Part shown: one piece after another, positions 17,110-24,477 of the stretch | Layout of the letters: each line of letters opens with the position of its first letter | Numbering within the stretch: position 1 is the first letter of the stretch | Assembly (NCBI GenBank): GCA_964653655.1 | Contig: CAZZHG010000002.1 | Location: forward strand, 29,145 to 93,144 | DNA length: 64,000 nt | Reading direction: 5' to 3' | Source of the DNA: CAZZHG01 sp964653655 | GTDB lineage: Bacteria > Bdellovibrionota > FAC87 > UBA2466 | Translations under genes and position numbers: made by a program | The notes under the pieces: model-generated | What the model saw: the letters and a program-made list of their open reading frames with translations, nothing else | Database searches by the model: none | Told to the model about the DNA's origin: nothing

Positions 17110-18379
17110 GGCGTCGAACAAATGGCTCGCCCGAGCGGAACGAGTCATTCCCTGCGCGACCCAGACCCTCGCCAAGGGCCCCACTCAATACGTCCGGGGC
17201 GTCGCCCCGGTCTTCGCGGCGAGAGGCGAGGGAGCTTATCTTTGGGACGTGGACGGAAATAGATTCCTCGACTTCAACATGGGGATCGGGCCGCTGGTTC
17301 TTGGTTACGCGTACCCGGCCGTGGATGCGGCCATACGAAAGCAGCTCGGCTCGGGGATCACCTTCTCCCTGATGCATCCACTGGAGGTCGAGGTCGCCGA
17401 GATGCTGGGCGACATCATTCCGAACGCGGAGGCCGTTCGTTTCAGCAAGACCGGCGCGGATGTCGCGAGCGCCGCCGTTAGGCTCGCCCGGGCCTACACC
17501 GGCCGCACGAAGATAGCCTGCTGCGGGTATCACGGCTGGCACGACTGGTACATCGGAACCACTCCTCGCAAAGGCGGAGTGCCGAAGGAGATCGCCGCCC
17601 TCACGCGGACGTTCAAGTACAACGATTTGGACTCCCTGAAAGCCGTCGTCGATTCGGATACTGCCGCGGTGATTCTCGAGCCGATGCTCTTCGAAGCGCC
17701 GACTAACGACTTTTTGAGAGGCGTTCGCGAGCTGTGCCGGCAACGGGGCGCTCTTCTGATTTTCGACGAGATGTGGACCGGGTTCCGTCTCGCGGAAGGC
17801 GGGGCTCAAGAGTGGTTCGACGTGAAGGCGGATCTCGCGATTTTCTCGAAGGCGATTGCCAACGGAATGCCCCTCTCCGCGATCACCGGACCCCGGGAGA
17901 TTCTCCGTTTGCTCGACGAAGAAGTGTTCTTCTTCACTACCTTCGGCGGCGAGGCGTTGTCGCTGGCCGCCGCGAAGGCGACCCTTCTGGAGATCACGGA
18001 GAAGGACGTGACCGGAACCATGCGCCGGCGGGGCGGTCCCTTCGTGCAGCGAATTCAGGAAGCAGCCGATCACGAGGGGCTGGGTTTCCTCAGAGTTACA
18101 GGGGAACCCTGCCGCTCGATGCTCGCCATCGGAAATTCCTCGGAAGACCCGATGATAGTGAAGTCGTTTCTGCAGCAGGAGCTCATTCGGCGCGGAGTGC
18201 TTTGGTCAGGTCAGCAGGTGCTCAGCTACTCCCACACCGAACAGGACTTGGACCGGGCCGCGGAGGCCTTCGAGGACTCGTTCAGGGAGCTTGCCAAAGC
18301 CATGGAGGACGGCGGAGTCGCGAAGGCGCTTCGGGGGGCTCCCGTCCAGCCGGCGTTTCGAACCACGACCGCGAGGTAA
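17087..18379 (+). CDS. Class III PLP aminotransferase, glutamate-1-semialdehyde aminomutase-like
   Basis: 430 aa fold-type I enzyme of class III. Seen: GANEA-equivalent SKTGADVASAAVRLARA, the cofactor-stacking YHGWHDWYIG, the Asp of IFDEMWTGFR (227-233) that holds the pyridine N, and Lys255 in AIFSKAIANGMP forming the Schiff base. It resembles HemL but lies in a glycan operon, so it more likely aminates a keto-sugar or a sugar aldehyde. ATG at 17087 has AGGAGGAGAG just upstream and overlaps the transketolase C subunit by 23 bp. 3 bp separate its stop from the next gene. Confidence 0.85.
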   Translation: MSKLPTIEASNKWLARAERVIPCATQTLAKGPTQYVRGVAPVFAARGEGAYLWDVDGNRFLDFNMGIGPLVLGYAYPAVDAAIRKQLGSGITFSLMHPLEVEVAEMLGDIIPNAEAVRFSKTGADVASAAVRLARAYTGRTKIACCGYHGWHDWYIGTTPRKGGVPKEIAALTRTFKYNDLDSLKAVVDSDTAAVILEPMLFEAPTNDFLRGVRELCRQRGALLIFDEMWTGFRLAEGGAQEWFDVKADLAIFSKAIANGMPLSAITGPREILRLLDEEVFFFTTFGGEALSLAAAKATLLEITEKDVTGTMRRRGGPFVQRIQEAADHEGLGFLRVTGEPCRSMLAIGNSSEDPMIVKSFLQQELIRRGVLWSGQQVLSYSHTEQDLDRAAEAFEDSFRELAKAMEDGGVAKALRGAPVQPAFRTTTAR

Positions 18380-18382
18380 GAG

Positions 18383-19177
18383 ATGGACTCGTTTTCTCTC
18401 GACGGAAAAACCGCTCTCGTGACCGGCGCCTTCGGGCTGCTCGGGCGCGAGCATTGCCGGGCTCTCGCCGGAGCGGGTGCCTTCGTGGTCGGCTGTGACT
18501 CGGCATTGACGGGGCAGGGGGCACTTCGCGACGAGCTGGGAGACCGGTTCATGGCGGTGCAAGCGGACGTGACGGATCGGTCGAGTTTGGAGCGAGCGTT
18601 ATCGGCGGTACTCACGGAGCGGCGGCGGCTCGACGTGGTGGTGAACAACGCGGCTTTGAACGATGCCCTCGAGCACGGACGCCAGGAAAAAACCGATTTC
18701 GAGACTTTCTCCGAGAGCGCCTGGCGCAAGTCTCTCGACGTCAATTTGACCGGAGTTTTTCTCTGCTGCCAGGTATTCGGCGGCAGGATGGCGAAGCAGG
18801 GGCGCGGTTCCATCGTCAACATTGCTTCGACCTACGGAGTAGTCGCTCCGGACCCGTCGCTGTATCGGGACGAGTCCGGAGAAACGATGCACGTGAAGTC
18901 GCCGGCTTATCCGGCGACCAAGGCCGGAGTCATCGCTTTGACGAAATACCTCGCGGCTTACTGGGGGAGCCGGGTGCGCGTGAACTCGCTCTCTCCGGGA
19001 GGAGTGGAAAACGGACAGCCGGCCCACTTCATCCGCAATTACAGCGAGCGCACTCCGATGGGGCGAATGGCTTTGCCGTCGGATTACCGGGGCGCGGTGG
19101 TTTTTCTGGCGAGCGAAGCTTCCGCCTACATGACGGGCGCGAATCTGATTGTCGACGGCGGCTGGACTGCGTGGTGA
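18383..19177 (+). CDS. Short-chain dehydrogenase/reductase of glycan operon
   Basis: 264 aa classical SDR. Cofactor motif TGAFGLLG, NNAALND (NNAG equivalent), and the active-site YxxxK as YPATKAGV with upstream NIASTYG serine are present, followed by the C-terminal INSLSPGG-type PG motif and MTGANLIVDGGWTAW ending. It likely reduces or oxidises the sugar intermediate made by its operon partners. RBS AGAG and ATG at 18383, 3 bp after the aminotransferase. The substrate cannot be told from sequence. Confidence 0.85.
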   Translation: MDSFSLDGKTALVTGAFGLLGREHCRALAGAGAFVVGCDSALTGQGALRDELGDRFMAVQADVTDRSSLERALSAVLTERRRLDVVVNNAALNDALEHGRQEKTDFETFSESAWRKSLDVNLTGVFLCCQVFGGRMAKQGRGSIVNIASTYGVVAPDPSLYRDESGETMHVKSPAYPATKAGVIALTKYLAAYWGSRVRVNSLSPGGVENGQPAHFIRNYSERTPMGRMALPSDYRGAVVFLASEASAYMTGANLIVDGGWTAW

Positions 19178-19202
19178 CAACGAAACTTTTCAAGGAGGCC
19201 CT

Positions 19203-20123
19203 ATGACGGCATGGCAAAAACGAGAGTCCATCGCGATTGGCGAGCGGTTGATCGGAGCGGGGCAACCCACTTACGTCATCGCCGAAATCGGAATCAACCA
19301 CAACGGCTCCCTCGAGATGACCAGAAAGCTCATCGACGGCGCCGTGCTGTCCGGCTGTCAGGCCGTGAAGTTCCAAAAGAGAACGCCGGAGCTGTGCGTG
19401 CCGCGGGATCAATGGGATATCGAGCGGGATACGCCGTGGGGACGCATGACCTACTTGGACTACCGGCGGAAAATCGAGTTCGGCGAGGCGGAGTACCGGC
19501 AAATCGACAAGTACTGCCGGGAGCGCGACATTCAATGGACGGCCTCCTGCTGGGACGAGCCGAGTGTCGAGTTCATGGAGAAGTTCAACCCGCCTTTCTT
19601 CAAGGCCGCCTCCGCTTCTCTGACGGACCACTCGCTCCTGAAGAAAATGAAGGCGACCGGACGGCCGCTGATGATTTCCACCGGTATGAGCACGATTGAG
19701 GAGATCGAAACGGCCGTGAGCGCGATCGGGACCGATCAGCTTCTCATCGCCCACTCCACGTCCGCGTATCCGTGCAAGCTGGAGGAGTTGAATCTAAAAA
19801 TGATTCCGACGCTGCTCAGCAAGTACCCGGGGGTTCAGGTGGGCTATTCGGGTCACGAGACCGGGCTCATCCCTTCGTGCGCGGCGGTGACTCTCGGCGC
19901 GAGCTTCATCGAGCGCCACATCACTCTAGACCGCGCGCTTTGGGGGACCGATCAGTCGGCGAGCGTCGAGGTGGTGGGGCTCCACCGCCTGGTCACCTAC
20001 ATACGGGATATCGAGAAGACCCTTGGTGATGGAGTGAAGCGCGTCTACGAATCGGAAGTCTCTTCCCGCAAGAAATTGCGCCGGGTCCCGGGCGCGGCTC
20101 CCGCCGCCGAGGCGCGGGCTTGA
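19203..20123 (+). CDS. NeuB-family sialic/ulosonic acid synthase lacking the SAF domain
   Basis: 306 aa from ATG at 19203, which follows AAGGAGG. The NeuB TIM barrel is clear: VIAEIGINHNGSLEMTRKLID, AVKFQKRTPE, FFKAASASLTDHSLL, PLMISTGMSTIEEIE, HSTSAYPC, VGYSGHETG and GASFIERHITLDR. The family condenses PEP with an aldose to give a nonulosonic or related acid. The C-terminus ends shortly after the barrel with an Ala-rich tail; the usual C-terminal SAF (antifreeze-like) domain of about 60 residues is absent, although it contributes an active-site Arg in typical NeuB. A non-standard substrate is therefore possible. Confidence 0.86.
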   Translation: MTAWQKRESIAIGERLIGAGQPTYVIAEIGINHNGSLEMTRKLIDGAVLSGCQAVKFQKRTPELCVPRDQWDIERDTPWGRMTYLDYRRKIEFGEAEYRQIDKYCRERDIQWTASCWDEPSVEFMEKFNPPFFKAASASLTDHSLLKKMKATGRPLMISTGMSTIEEIETAVSAIGTDQLLIAHSTSAYPCKLEELNLKMIPTLLSKYPGVQVGYSGHETGLIPSCAAVTLGASFIERHITLDRALWGTDQSASVEVVGLHRLVTYIRDIEKTLGDGVKRVYESEVSSRKKLRRVPGAAPAAEARA

Positions 20124-20905
20124 GTCTCAATCTCCTGCGGCTGGTCACCCCGGTGGCACTGGTAAGCGCCGGGGTGGCCTTCCTCCTGCTCGAGCGAAAG
20201 TTTCCTTACAACAAGGGGCTTCGTGCGTTTCGGGAGGAGTTCTGGAGTGATTTGCTGCTCTACGGGCTCCTACAGAGTTACCTTCTCGGGCTCATCATCT
20301 CGGGAGTGCTCGAAGGGCTCGACGCTTCGACGGGGTTGTCGAAGTTGAGACTGCTCGCCGATGTGCCGATCTGGGCGCAAGCGGTGTTTTTCATACTGAC
20401 CCATGACTTTGTAACTTATTTAATTCACCGTGCCCAACACCGTTCGCCTTATCTCTGGCGCCTCCACGAAGCCCACCATTCCTGTTTGAGCGTCGATTGG
20501 CTCGCCGGTATCCGTTCGCACTCTGGGGAGATATTGCTCTATCAGACCGCCGAGTACCTTCCCGTGGTGCTTCTGGGCGCCGCTCCCGAGATTCCGCTCA
20601 TCAAAGCGATGGCAAACGGCATCTACGGAATGTTCATCCACTCCAATTTGGACGTGCGGCTGGGAAAGTGGCTGCTCGTTTTCAACGGACCCGAGCTCCA
20701 TCGCTGGCACCATTCGGGCGACGATGAGAGATTCTTCGGGAAAAATCTCGGCACCAAGTTCACGATCTGGGATCGGCTTTTCGGAACCTTTCAACCGCCA
20801 GGGGATCGCAAGGCTGCCGTGTACGGCCCGGACGATCCCGGTTTTCCGGAAGGGTGGGTGGCCCAACACATTTATGCTTTTCGACGGGGCGTGCGCTCTT
20901 CCTAG
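20120..20905 (+). CDS. Sterol desaturase / fatty acid hydroxylase family protein
   Basis: 261 aa with four or more membrane segments and the three histidine clusters that hold a di-iron centre: HDFVTYLIHRAQH, HEAHH and HRWHH. Family members hydroxylate or desaturate lipid chains, using O2 at the membrane. TTG at 20120 overlaps the NeuB-type gene stop, so it is the last gene of the glycan operon. That position suggests it modifies a lipid anchor or acyl chain of the surface molecule, an inference from context only. Its 3' end overlaps the convergent EEP gene by 4 bp. Confidence 0.82.
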   Translation: MSLNLLRLVTPVALVSAGVAFLLLERKFPYNKGLRAFREEFWSDLLLYGLLQSYLLGLIISGVLEGLDASTGLSKLRLLADVPIWAQAVFFILTHDFVTYLIHRAQHRSPYLWRLHEAHHSCLSVDWLAGIRSHSGEILLYQTAEYLPVVLLGAAPEIPLIKAMANGIYGMFIHSNLDVRLGKWLLVFNGPELHRWHHSGDDERFFGKNLGTKFTIWDRLFGTFQPPGDRKAAVYGPDDPGFPEGWVAQHIYAFRRGVRSS

Positions 20906-21978
20906 GCCACTTCGAACTCGGAGAGTACTCCGTAGTGATCGGAGATGCGGGGCGGAAGTTTTCCCGCCGCGGGGAGGGACTCACTCAAGGGCCGGTCGAA
21001 CACCACGCGGGAGCCGACGGTTCTGACTTTCGGGGAAGGCGATGCGAAGAGGTAGTCGATGCGGACGTCGGGACTTCCCCGGAAGTGTCCGCTGTTCTTG
21101 TAGGGATTGCGGGAATCGTCGGTGGCGCCTTTTTCATCCGCCGCCGCTCCGGCGCGGAAGGTGTCCTGAAAGAGTCCGCCCCGTTCCTGACCCAGCAGAG
21201 CGTACTCGCCCGTGGGCCGAGTCTCGCCGCCGTGGCATTGCTCCGGGGCCGCATTCAGATCGACGCCGAGAAGGGCGAACTCGGCAACCCGGGTCTTTTC
21301 AATCCAGCGGGCGAGCTCGCCGGCTTGCTGCAGGCGGTTTCGGCATTGGTCCGCGTCGTAGCTTTGCGTGCGTCCGTCGTAGGAAACGGCGCCCAGGTGG
21401 CTGTTATAGAGGTCCACCCAGCCGAGCGAGGGCAACTGCACTTGCGTGTGAATGGCGCCCTTCGCGATGAAAACCTCGTCGTGCCTCGTCCAGGTCGAAA
21501 AATGCATCACGTCGGTTTTCGACGAGAGAGGAAAGCGGGAAAAGATCTGGAGGCCATTGCCCATCTTCTTTCGCATTTGATCGAGCGCGATGGAGCCGGC
21601 GGCGAGCGCCGCGAGGCTGCTTCCTCCGAGGGCGAGTAACGATCCCGTGCCGGCATCGCCGCCGGAAGCCGCGAGAGTGAAGGGAAGCATGAGGCCGACG
21701 CTCGCGAGATGGCCCGGAGCGAGGCTCGGAAAAGTTTCTCCCAGCTGGGGGGCCGCCGAGGTCTCGTACGGATAACCCTCGCGGGCGAAAGCTTCGCGCA
21801 GTTGGCGGCGGTGTTTCGGGTCCCAGACTTCCTGGCAGAACACGATGTCCGCGCCGGTGCTTTTTACGAGGGAAGGAAGCAGCCGGGCCCGTTCTTCGAC
21901 GGCGGGAGCGAGGTTAACTCCGAAAGGGAGCCTCAAGAGCCAGGTGTTGATTGTGAGAGCTCGAAAGCGAGGTCGCAT
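20902..21978 (-). CDS. Endonuclease/exonuclease/phosphatase (EEP) family phosphodiesterase
   Basis: 358 aa. EEP-fold motifs: TINTWLLRLPFGVN (metal-site Asn), DIVFCQEVWD (metal-binding Glu), LLGVDLNAAPEQ (catalytic Asp/Asn), RIDYLFAS and ISDHYGVLSEF (catalytic Asp-His pair). The overall pattern resembles bacterial sphingomyelinase-C-like enzymes more than DNA repair nucleases, but the substrate is not certain. Between the Glu motif and the SRFP segment there is a hydrophobic, Gly/Ala-rich insert (about residues 90-130) that could insert into or associate with a membrane. No signal peptide is evident. Confidence 0.75.
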   Translation of the reverse strand: MRPRFRALTINTWLLRLPFGVNLAPAVEERARLLPSLVKSTGADIVFCQEVWDPKHRRQLREAFAREGYPYETSAAPQLGETFPSLAPGHLASVGLMLPFTLAASGGDAGTGSLLALGGSSLAALAAGSIALDQMRKKMGNGLQIFSRFPLSSKTDVMHFSTWTRHDEVFIAKGAIHTQVQLPSLGWVDLYNSHLGAVSYDGRTQSYDADQCRNRLQQAGELARWIEKTRVAEFALLGVDLNAAPEQCHGGETRPTGEYALLGQERGGLFQDTFRAGAAADEKGATDDSRNPYKNSGHFRGSPDVRIDYLFASPSPKVRTVGSRVVFDRPLSESLPAAGKLPPRISDHYGVLSEFEVA

Positions 21979-22183
21979 CGGCTTCTCCCGTTGGCGGCGC
22001 TTTCTTCGCCGCTTGTTTCACCTTAATTGTCGGTTGGGAGCACTAAGGATTCGGGAAGGTACCGTTATTTTTTCGATAAGAACGATTTTCCTTTGGGTTC
22101 GGACTTTTAGATCGACGGAAAATCCATGCTGCTGCGTGCGGCGGCGCGATCTTGACCGATCCTTTATGGGAGATTGGATTGGG

Positions 22184-22474
22184 TTAGTTGAGTTCGTTGA
22201 AGCTTCGGATCTTGAGGGCGGGCTTTCGCAAGGGAGCTTCGTTGGTTCCCGAAGGCGTCGCTTGATTCACCATCTCGCGCTCGCGGGGAGGCGCGGGCTG
22301 AGTGGCCGCGGCCGGTGCGGCGGGAGTGGCCGCTGCTGCCGCGGCTTCCGCCGAGGCGTTGGTCGACGACACGAAGGCATTCTTGAAAACGTCGCTGTCC
22401 TGGCAAGCGGCGCAAGCCAAAACCCGCGACGCGGGAAGCAGCAGCACCACAATTAAGGCGAGCCTCGTTCTCAT
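22184..22474 (-). CDS. Small exported Ala-rich protein with N-terminal CxxC
   Basis: 96 aa. The signal peptide MRTRLALIVVLLLPASRVLA is followed directly by CAACQDSD, then a low-complexity Ala/Pro stretch (about 40-62) and a basic C-terminal tail ending in FNELN. The start at 22474 is chosen because the hydrophobic leader begins there; the longer upstream reading frame has no signal and lies opposite the DUF354 gene. No family recognised. The CxxC right after cleavage could carry lipid, metal or a disulphide. Confidence 0.6.
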   Translation of the reverse strand: MRTRLALIVVLLLPASRVLACAACQDSDVFKNAFVSSTNASAEAAAAAATPAAPAAATQPAPPREREMVNQATPSGTNEAPLRKPALKIRSFNELN

Positions 22475-22612
22475 ATGCTCACCAAGAGGTACAAGTCCCA
22501 GGCCAAAACCCCCAGCCTTGAGGCAAGGTGTATTCGGGCGGAATGCGCGGCCATCTTCCAGCCACCCGCCCTGCGTCGGGACGGAAGGGCCCCGCCCCGG
22601 TATCGTTTTCGG

Positions 22613-23602
22613 GTGCGGATTCTCATCGATGTCGTCCATCCGGCCCAGGCGCATTTCTTCCGCCCGATCGTCGAGCGGCTCGGAAAACGCGGGCACGAAG
22701 TTCTGGTCACCTCCCGTCAAAAAGACTGCACGATCGATTTGCTCGATTCCTTCGCCATCGCCCATACGCCGCTGACTACGGCCGCGCGCACGAAGCTCGG
22801 TCTCGTGAAGGAAATGCTCGTGCGCGACGCGCGCCTTGCCCGCGTGGCCAGAAAGTTCCGCCCGGACCTGGTCGTCGGAAAGGAAGCCGCCTGCGCCCAT
22901 CAGGTCGCGTGGCTACTCGGGATTCCTTCTCTGGCTTTCGACGACACCGACGATGCTCGCTGGCAGCGCCGTCTCTCTTTGCCGTTCGCCACCCGCCGGG
23001 CCGCGGACCCGCGGGCGGGGGTGCCGTCTTCCACCGCCGTTCCCGGTGTGAGCGCGGTCGGATATCTCCATCCCAATAGGGTTTCCTCTTCCGTTTATCA
23101 CGGCTCGGTTCTCGTGCGTTTGGTGGGCTGGACGGCGAGCCACGATGCCGGAGCGACGGGGATTGAAATCGAAAAGATAGCAGGGCTTGTGAAGAAACTC
23201 TCCGCCTTCGGAAGAGTTTTCGTGAGCTCGGAGAGGCGCTTGCCCGCCGACTTGCAGCCGCACCGCTTGAAAATTCCGGCCGCGCACTTTCACTCGTGGC
23301 TTGCCGGTTGCCGCCTTCAAGTCGGCGAGAGCGCGACGCTCGCCGCGGAGAGCGCGATCCTCGGGGTGCCGTCGGTTTACTGCGGCTCGCGCCGGCTCTG
23401 GTACACGGATCTTCTAGAAGCGAAGGGGCTCGTCACTTGCGTCCGATCCGCCGGGGAAAGTGCCGCCGCCGCCCGCAAATGGACGGAGCTCCCTCGTGAG
23501 ATTTATCTCGCCCGGAGGGACGCCTACCTCGAGGAGGTCGGCGATCCCGTGGATCGCTGGGTCGAGACCATTGAAAAGGCTGGATTTTCAGGCCTTTCCT
23601 AG
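22613..23602 (+). CDS. DUF354 family GT-B-like protein
   Basis: 329 aa starting at GTG 22613, where the conserved family N-terminus ILIDVVHPAQAHFFRPIVERL begins; the 46 upstream in-frame residues are dissimilar and lie over the promoter of the divergent small gene. DUF354 proteins have a two-Rossmann GT-B-like fold related to UDP-GlcNAc epimerases and are found in archaea and bacteria near polysaccharide genes. The segments DLVVGKEAACAHQVAWLLGIPSLAF and GESATLAAESAILGVPSVY match. Biochemical role is unknown. No strong ribosome site is seen. Confidence 0.72.
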   Translation: MRILIDVVHPAQAHFFRPIVERLGKRGHEVLVTSRQKDCTIDLLDSFAIAHTPLTTAARTKLGLVKEMLVRDARLARVARKFRPDLVVGKEAACAHQVAWLLGIPSLAFDDTDDARWQRRLSLPFATRRAADPRAGVPSSTAVPGVSAVGYLHPNRVSSSVYHGSVLVRLVGWTASHDAGATGIEIEKIAGLVKKLSAFGRVFVSSERRLPADLQPHRLKIPAAHFHSWLAGCRLQVGESATLAAESAILGVPSVYCGSRRLWYTDLLEAKGLVTCVRSAGESAAAARKWTELPREIYLARRDAYLEEVGDPVDRWVETIEKAGFSGLS

Positions 23603-23613
23603 CGTTCCAGACC

Positions 23614-23644
23614 TGGATCAGAATGATCCAAATAGAATTGATCC
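23614..23644. promoter_or_regulatory. Palindromic operator-like site before TIGR02147 gene
   Basis: A perfect inverted repeat with 7-bp arms (TGGATCA, GAA spacer, TGATCCA) covers 23614-23630, and a further TGATCC half-site lies at 23639-23644. It sits in the 71-bp gap between the DUF354 gene and the preferred ATG of the TIGR02147 regulator. Self-binding by that regulator is a reasonable guess; no binding motif for the family is known to me. Confidence 0.4.
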
Positions 23645-23673
23645 GCGACGCGCGAATATGCGATTTTGAGTAC

Positions 23674-24477
23674 ATGCTTCTGGAACTGAACTGCTACCGG
23701 ACCTTCCTGTCGGAGGAGCTTGCCCGGCGGACCAAGGCCCACCCCAGGTACTCCCAGCGGGCCTTCGCGCGCGACTTAGGCATGAGCGCGGGCGAACTTT
23801 CCGAAGTCCTCCAGCAAAAGCGCCGCCTCAGCGTGCGCTCGGCGCTCAAAGTCGCCCGTTACCTTTCGCTCAATCCCACTGAAACCAAGCACCTCCTCTA
23901 TCTCGTGCAGCTCGACGGCGCCGAGGAGACGAAAGAGGTTTTGGATCGTGGTTCGTGGCAGCCGCTTCCCGGCGACGGCGCGACCGGGCTCGATCGGTTC
24001 CGGCTGGTTTCGGATTGGACATGTTTTGCGATCCTCAACCTCGCCGAGTGCGACAATTTCCGCCCCCGCGAAAGCTGGATTTCGCGCCGGCTCGGCATTT
24101 CCGCCGCCCAGGTGCGAGTGGCTCTCGGAAGGCTGGAGCGGGTGGGGCTTGCGAAAAAAGTTCAGGGACGCTGGCTCTTTCCGAAAGGCGACATCGCCGC
24201 TCCCGAGGGAGTGCCGTCGGAGTCCATCCGCGCGTACCACGCGCAGATTCTCGAACGCGCGGCGAGAGCCCTCGAGCTGCAGCCCGCCCATGAGCGGGAG
24301 TTCGCCGGCGTGGGATTCGCCGCGGATCCGAAGCAGCTTCCCGCCATGAAAAAAGACGTGAGCCACTTTCTCGACGAAATGGTCGCGAAATACGGCAAGG
24401 GCAAGAACCGCACGGAAGTTTATCAATTGGAAATGGCTTTATTTCGGCTGACCGAAGGAGACTCTAATGGACACTAA
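23674..24477 (+). CDS. TIGR02147 family transcriptional regulator-like protein
   Basis: 267 aa from ATG 23674. An earlier in-frame ATG at 23623 falls inside a palindrome and puts extra residues before the conserved YRTFL block, so the later start is preferred. An N-terminal HTH-like region (SQRAFARDLGMSAGELSEVLQQKRRLSVRSALKVARYL) is followed by a winged-helix-like SRRLGISAAQVRVALGRLERVGLAKKV and the conserved C-terminal region ending EVYQLEMALFRLTE. The family is expanded in Bdellovibrio relatives and Fibrobacter and is thought to regulate transcription. The stop overlaps the next gene by 11 bp, so the HEXXH protein downstream is its likely partner. Confidence 0.8.
   Translation: MLLELNCYRTFLSEELARRTKAHPRYSQRAFARDLGMSAGELSEVLQQKRRLSVRSALKVARYLSLNPTETKHLLYLVQLDGAEETKEVLDRGSWQPLPGDGATGLDRFRLVSDWTCFAILNLAECDNFRPRESWISRRLGISAAQVRVALGRLERVGLAKKVQGRWLFPKGDIAAPEGVPSESIRAYHAQILERAARALELQPAHEREFAGVGFAADPKQLPAMKKDVSHFLDEMVAKYGKGKNRTEVYQLEMALFRLTEGDSNGH

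Noticed and set aside
22475..22612. N-terminal extension of the DUF354 frame
   Set aside because: It is unlike the family N-terminus and overlaps the upstream region of the divergent small gene. The conserved ILIDVVHPA begins at GTG 22613.
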